Source: Gemmatimonadota bacterium (lineage in GTDB: Bacteria; GCA-2686955). Taken from it: a DNA stretch of 26,566 nt. The notes under the pieces were generated by a model that ran no database searches, was not told the origin of the DNA, and saw only the letters and a program-made list of their open reading frames with translations. Location of the stretch: the NCBI GenBank assembly GCA_002686955.1, contig NYZA01000041.1, forward strand, positions 1 to 26,566, written 5' to 3'. Of this stretch, positions 22,446 to 26,566 are shown piece by piece. How positions within the stretch are numbered: the stretch's first letter is position 1; each line of letters begins with the position of its first letter. Position numbers and translations under genes: made by a program.

Positions 22446-24196
22446 GTCGGGGTGCGTTGGTCAGGCACGATCTTGCAGCACGATCCGGAACAATCCAGTT
22501 CTCGTCGCGGCGGCGAAGTGTCGTCGTGATACACGCGATAGAGGAGAACGTCAGCTTCGGCTTTGCCGGCGGAGTGGCGGTATGAGATCGCGGTCTCGAA
22601 CTCAAGACGGCTCGCCCCGAGATGTCGACCATCAAGGCGGGCGAGAAGCCGGGAGAGACGGTACTCGGCGAAGAGCGAAGGCGGAAAATAGCCGAGCCGC
22701 TCGGCGATGAAATCTGCCTGAAGTGCCTCCAACTCGTCGAAATCGTATTGCAGTGCGTCTGTCGGCATGCGGTAAGTCTGTTCTTCGATCATTCCTCCGA
22801 TTCGAAGTGCCTCTTGAAACCGTTCGAAAGGCTCGAAGGAGCGCGCGGCCACGTAGTCGATCCGCGCGGAGGCGAGGAGCTCGCAAAGAGCCCCTTCGTC
22901 TACGTTCTGTGGCGACATATGGTCTGCTAACGCCAGCACGCGTGTATCGCTTCTCCATCCGTAGCAGACGTCTCGATTCGGCACAAGGACACGATCAGTC
23001 TCGGGAGCGCCCGCCACCAGCAACCGCTCGTCCACCAAGAGATAGGGATACATCGGTCCTTCGAATTCCTCTCGGAACTCCTCCGTGTGTAGCTCGCGCG
23101 CCGTTGCCAGCGAGTACGGTATCTTGTGCCCGGCAACGATCGCCGCGACGAACACGAAGAGGAATGGGCCGTGCCATCGGTTGCGAAAGACGGCGATAAC
23201 GAGGAGCTCCAAAGGAAGAAAGAGAAAGGCTGAAAGCAGCGGCAATAGATGTTGTGCGTAGAGATCGTCCACTGCGTAGGCTGCGAAGAGCACGAAATCG
23301 ATACAAACGAAGGCTGCGAGGGAACGCCAGGTTCGGCCCACGAAGAAGGGGATGCAGGCCATGGCGATCAGGCCGAGAAGCCCAATTGTGGATTCGGCGG
23401 CCGCCGGAGTGAATAGCTCCCCGACGATGTGCCCGGCTCGCGCGGAGAAGCGGTGCATCGTGAGCTCGATCTGTGCGGGGTCGTTCAGCTCGAACGCGAA
23501 AGCCAGATTGTCGCGTTTTCGGTAGCTCAGGTACGAGGTCGGTCCTCCAACCGAGACCAGCCAGAGAAGGAGGATCGGCAGCAATATCACGACGAAGACC
23601 TTCGCCGATCGCTCCCGTCGCGCCGCGACCAGCTCGCGCAAGAGCACGAGGGGAACAAGGAGAATGCTGACCCGCACGAATACGCCCGCTCCGATCACCA
23701 GCGCGGCCGCCACAGCTGCTGAAATCCTCCCTACACGCAGAGTGCGTAAGAGTAGCCAGAAGCCCCAAATGGAGAGCGCGACATAGAAACCGACATAGTT
23801 GACCGCACTGGCATCGATGTAGGACGCGGGGAGAAGCGCGTACAGTGCCCCACCCGCAGCACCGGTCCATGGGCGGTCCAATTCGGCACACAGAAGATAG
23901 ACGGCGGGCGTGATGGCGCAGTAGGAGACGAAAGAGACCAGCTGCTGCGGAATGATGCTGCCGGGACCGGGATCGAATAGGTGTTCGAGGAGCCAGTAGA
24001 CCAAGTAGATCGCGAGGCCTTCGCGCTCGCCGCTCTCCGCCCCGAGATTGGCGAGCGGGTTCTCGGAGGCGGCCAGCAGCGAGATTGCGTACCCAAGATG
24101 GCCGTGCCAGGCGAGTGAGCGCAGTCCAACGGCGACAAGGAAGAGCACGAGCGCCACGAGCCAGCGGTCGCGATCCCCGCGGGGTTGCCATCTCAT
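22427..24196 (-). CDS. Polytopic membrane protein, GT-C-like without clear catalytic acid
   Basis: This encodes 589 residues from ATG 24196 (AGG adjacent, weak ribosome-binding site); a longer open frame to 24358 has no better start. At least nine membrane segments occupy residues 12-385: WLVALVLFLVAVGLRSLAW, then GGALYALLPASYIDASAVNY, VFVRVSILLVPLVLL, KVFVVILLPILLLWLVSVGG and others. The soluble C-terminal half (400-589) includes GPMYPYLLVDERLLVAGAP and ends in a Cys cluster, ELDCSGSCCKI. The overall plan (membrane half, then soluble tail with FExFxEAL-type helices) resembles the neighbouring GT-C-like proteins. However, the first external loop (WHGHLGYAISLLAASENP) has no Asp and only one Glu far along it. 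It could be a divergent or inactive glycosyltransferase, or a different carrier-linked enzyme. It is convergent with paralog B, overlapping it by 19 bases. Confidence 0.65.
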   Translation of the reverse strand: MRWQPRGDRDRWLVALVLFLVAVGLRSLAWHGHLGYAISLLAASENPLANLGAESGEREGLAIYLVYWLLEHLFDPGPGSIIPQQLVSFVSYCAITPAVYLLCAELDRPWTGAAGGALYALLPASYIDASAVNYVGFYVALSIWGFWLLLRTLRVGRISAAVAAALVIGAGVFVRVSILLVPLVLLRELVAARRERSAKVFVVILLPILLLWLVSVGGPTSYLSYRKRDNLAFAFELNDPAQIELTMHRFSARAGHIVGELFTPAAAESTIGLLGLIAMACIPFFVGRTWRSLAAFVCIDFVLFAAYAVDDLYAQHLLPLLSAFLFLPLELLVIAVFRNRWHGPFLFVFVAAIVAGHKIPYSLATARELHTEEFREEFEGPMYPYLLVDERLLVAGAPETDRVLVPNRDVCYGWRSDTRVLALADHMSPQNVDEGALCELLASARIDYVAARSFEPFERFQEALRIGGMIEEQTYRMPTDALQYDFDELEALQADFIAERLGYFPPSLFAEYRLSRLLARLDGRHLGASRLEFETAISYRHSAGKAEADVLLYRVYHDDTSPPRRELDCSGSCCKIVPDQRTPTQPAIR

Positions 24197-24556
24197 CCTG
24201 GCAGTGTACCCCAATCGTTGCACAGAATCTCGGCGCCGACCGCCTTCGGCTCGCGAAATAGCACGCGAACTCCGAACGTGCTCACGTTTTGTGGATCTCA
24301 CATAGGGTGGACTATGCTCCGATCCCCAAAACGCTGCGCGCGCTCGGATTTCACGCACTCTTTCGCGTCCACGCTCGAGATCTTGTGCAACGTTGGGGTG
24401 TACGGAGCTTCGGCCCAGGAATCCACGAGAACGGGGCGGCAGTCTGCGTTAGCATGGTCCTTTCGAACCTCATCGGGAACCGGTTCGCATCATCCGCGAC
24501 CGAAACGCGAGACGTGGCCAGGCGCGCCCGCTCCCTACCCAGTCCTGGAGACCAAC
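24197..24556. other. 360-base intergenic region between divergent genes
   Basis: This is the upstream region of both the minus-strand membrane protein and the plus-strand lamin-tail protein. I see no convincing gene in it. It holds one palindrome (24275-24288), a weak promoter candidate (24289-24318) and the GGAG ribosome-binding sequence (24547-24550) of the downstream gene. Confidence 0.6.
24275..24318 (+). promoter_or_regulatory. Palindrome next to candidate promoter of lamin-tail gene
   Basis: AACGTGCTCACGTT (24275-24288) is a 6+2+6 palindrome directly followed by TTGTGG (24289-24294), 18 bases, and TATGCT (24313-24318), a weak sigma70-like pair. An operator abutting the -35 box is a typical arrangement for a repressor or activator site. 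The promoter would give a leader of about 230 bases before ATG 24557. Both box matches are modest, so this is tentative. Confidence 0.25.
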
Positions 24557-26566
24557 ATGAGAAGCCGAATCTGGCTCGCGCTCGCCTTCGGTTCCGCGGT
24601 GAGCGCCGCGAACGCACTCGACCATTTGCTCATCACGGAGTTCGTGGTCACGCCGACCGCCGGCGAGTTCATCGAAATCGTGAACCCCACCGCGTCGCCG
24701 ATCGATCTCAGCAACTACTACCTGACCGACGCCGTCGCGAGCAACGACAACCGCTACATCGATCTGGTCGATGGAAGCGTGGCCACATCGAGCTCCGACT
24801 TCCTCGCTCGCTTTCCCGCCGGCGCCACCATCGGTGCGGGCTCCTTCGCGGTCATTTCGATGCATGACGATGCGGATTTCACGGGCGAGTACGGGACCCT
24901 TCCCGACTACGAGATCAATGACATCTCCGGCGGCACCGACGGCATCGCCGACATGGTCGATCCGGGAGGACTGATCGGCGGAAGCGCCGGTCTCAGCAAC
25001 TCCGGTGAGATGATCGTTCTCTTCTACTGGGACGGAACGACCGATCTGGTCGCCGACGTCGACTACGCAGTGTGGGGCGACCTCGTCGAAGCGGTCGATA
25101 AGACCGGATTCTCGAAGGACGGCCCCGACGCCGACGCGATCGCGACTCCATATCTGGATGACACGCCCGTGGCGAGCCAGGCTCCGGTCGACCCGAACGG
25201 CTCGGCCGGCCAGCCGCACGACTTCGGCTTCTCCGCCGCCCGCGCATTTCCCTTCGCTGAGTCCGCCGAGACATCTTCCGGCGGAAACGGAATCACCGGT
25301 CACGACGAGACATCGGAAGACCTTTCGATCGCAGGAAACTGGAGCGTGCACGCGGCGCCCAGCCCCGGAACGATCGACACCGATGCCCCACCGACCATAT
25401 CGAATCTGGCCTACGCGCCCTGCATTCCCGAGGCGTTCGAAACCGTTACCGTAGCCGCGGACGTCGTCGACCAGAATATCGACGAGGTATCGCTGCTCAT
25501 GTCGCTCGACGGCGGTGTGGTTTTCGATACGACCGCCATGGTCAACACCGTTGGCGACACCTACTCTGGCGACCTCACCCCTCTCCCCGCCGGCCCGACC
25601 GTCACTTTCAAGGTCCTGGCGACCGATCTTGGCGGTAATTCCGCGGATACTTGGCTCTATGACTATGTCGTGGAGACCTTCACCGATATCTCGACGATTC
25701 AGAGCGACACGACTTCGGGCGGGGATTCGAACTACGACGGCAGCGCCGTGAATGTCGCGGGCTATGTGACGACCGCCAGTGGTTCCCTGAGCGATTCCTA
25801 TTTCTATCTCGCCGAAACCGCGACAGCTGCACCATGGGAAGGGATCAAAGTGTTCGCTCCTTCCGGTCCCGCGGTGGTCGCAGAGGGCGATTGGGTCGAA
25901 GTCGGTGGTGTGGTCGATGAGTACTACGGCGAGACCGAAGTGCTGGCGGCGGAAGACAGCGAAGACGCGCACGATTGCGTCATGGTCCTCACATCGACCG
26001 CCGTCGATGTGAAGCCACTCATGGTTCCGTCGACCGCGATCAACGACGAAGCGCTCGAAGGTGTGGTGGTCACCGTCAACGACGCTGTGGCGGCCGACAC
26101 GATGAACGGGTTCGGCGAGTGGTTCATCGACGACGGCTCCGGAAGCGCCATGGTGAAGAGCAACTTTGGGATCTCGTACTTCCCGGTGATAGGCGACGCC
26201 GTTGACGTGACCGGTCCCGTGGGGTACGCCTTCGGCTCCTTCCGAATCCAGGCACGCGACGACGCCGATCTGGACGAGGTGGCGTTCAATATCGAGATCG
26301 TGCAGCACGACGACATCGTCGGTCCCGGCGATACCTGGTCTGAGTACGTCACGATCACCAACGGGAGCGCCGCAACCGTGGCCTTCGACGCCGTCGATCT
26401 GGAGTACGTGGGACCACCGACCGGCAGCTACCCATTCTTCTCGGGCAGCGCCTCATTTCCGTCCTCATTCGCCTACTCCACACTGGCTACGGTGCCGATT
26501 CCGGGATTCGTCCCACCCACGACCTTCGAGACTTCGACCGTGATCTCCTCGGGTGGAGCACCGATC
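24557..26566 (+). CDS. Secreted lamin-tail-domain surface protein, 3' end beyond window
   Basis: The frame is open for 670 codons from ATG 24557 (GGAG six bases upstream) to the window edge, so the protein is incomplete at its C-terminus. The signal peptide is MRSRIWLALAFGSAVSAANA. Residues 21-120 are a lamin-tail domain, marked by LDHLLITEFVVTPTAGEFIE, IVNPTASPIDLSNYYLTD and later IGAGSFAVISMHD. Residues 275-370 look like an Ig-like sandwich (PPTISNLAYAPCIPEAFETV, then FKVLATDLGGNSAD). Residues 385-570 contain an OB-fold-like stretch (SYFYLAETATAAPWEGIKVF, EGDWVEVGGVVDEYYGETEV) repeated weakly later (VIGDAVDVTGPVGYAFG, then FRIQARDDADLDEV). The missing end may carry a sorting or anchor signal. 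It is probably a large exported surface or extracellular protein. The long antisense open frame across it is a codon-bias shadow. Confidence 0.83.
   Translation, partial: MRSRIWLALAFGSAVSAANALDHLLITEFVVTPTAGEFIEIVNPTASPIDLSNYYLTDAVASNDNRYIDLVDGSVATSSSDFLARFPAGATIGAGSFAVISMHDDADFTGEYGTLPDYEINDISGGTDGIADMVDPGGLIGGSAGLSNSGEMIVLFYWDGTTDLVADVDYAVWGDLVEAVDKTGFSKDGPDADAIATPYLDDTPVASQAPVDPNGSAGQPHDFGFSAARAFPFAESAETSSGGNGITGHDETSEDLSIAGNWSVHAAPSPGTIDTDAPPTISNLAYAPCIPEAFETVTVAADVVDQNIDEVSLLMSLDGGVVFDTTAMVNTVGDTYSGDLTPLPAGPTVTFKVLATDLGGNSADTWLYDYVVETFTDISTIQSDTTSGGDSNYDGSAVNVAGYVTTASGSLSDSYFYLAETATAAPWEGIKVFAPSGPAVVAEGDWVEVGGVVDEYYGETEVLAAEDSEDAHDCVMVLTSTAVDVKPLMVPSTAINDEALEGVVVTVNDAVAADTMNGFGEWFIDDGSGSAMVKSNFGISYFPVIGDAVDVTGPVGYAFGSFRIQARDDADLDEVAFNIEIVQHDDIVGPGDTWSEYVTITNGSAATVAFDAVDLEYVGPPTGSYPFFSGSASFPSSFAYSTLATVPIPGFVPPTTFETSTVISSGGAPI

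Noticed and set aside
24470-26308. A 612-codon open frame antisense to the lamin-tail gene
   Set aside because: The plus strand has a signal peptide, ribosome site and recognisable domains; the antisense product has none and its frame reflects codon bias.
1-26566. CRISPR arrays, tRNA or rRNA genes
   Set aside because: I saw no regularly spaced repeats, cloverleaf-like segments with CCA ends, or conserved rRNA blocks in the window.

Overview
The window reads as high-GC chromosomal DNA from an uncultured Gram-negative-like bacterium. It is rich in secreted right-handed beta-helix proteins whose ends carry a 'PCIDxG ... YPNG ... DMGAYGG' type signature, a lamin-tail-domain surface protein, and large membrane glycosyltransferase-like proteins. 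This style is common in Candidatus Eisenbacteria, Latescibacteria and Planctomycetes-type genomes. That placement is a guess from protein style, because there is no rRNA or universal marker here. I see no tRNA, rRNA, CRISPR array or recognisable transposase gene.

Layout. Positions 1-376 are mostly non-coding, with a 97-bp palindromic element (220-316) and two tiny overlapping frames. Next come a small hypothetical gene (377-733) and a NarK-type nitrate/nitrite transporter fused to a C-terminal hemerythrin domain (851-2770). This stretch is bracketed by an identical 15-base direct repeat (74-88 and 2776-2790). A secreted PPC-like beta-sandwich gene (minus, 2883-3446) with its own terminator faces away from a tryptophanase (3643-5022). 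The tryptophanase is followed 4 bases later by a secreted beta-helix protein and then by a periplasmic 5'-nucleotidase (6313-7839).

From about 8.5 to 24.2 kb lies an accessory block that looks devoted to the cell surface. It holds a decayed beta-helix gene abutting a membrane protein fused to a formylglycine-generating-enzyme-like (FGE-like) domain (minus). A four-gene, translationally overlapping operon follows (10873-17934): ConA-like secreted protein, ConA-like/SGNH/TPR membrane protein, GT-C-like membrane protein, and L-type lectin/beta-helix protein. After it come a second SGNH hydrolase (minus), two paralogous GT-C-like membrane proteins in tandem separated by a second copy of the palindromic element, and a further polytopic membrane protein (minus). 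The window ends inside a lamin-tail-domain secreted protein (24557 to the edge).

Most novel aspects: (i) the GT-C-like/SGNH/lectin/FGE-like block, in which two membrane proteins share the same C-terminal beta-sandwich module and two neighbours share an N-terminal ConA-like module, suggesting one surface-glycan assembly or modification system; (ii) the two related palindromic elements; (iii) the transporter-hemerythrin fusion. Functions for the membrane block are inferred from fold-like features only.
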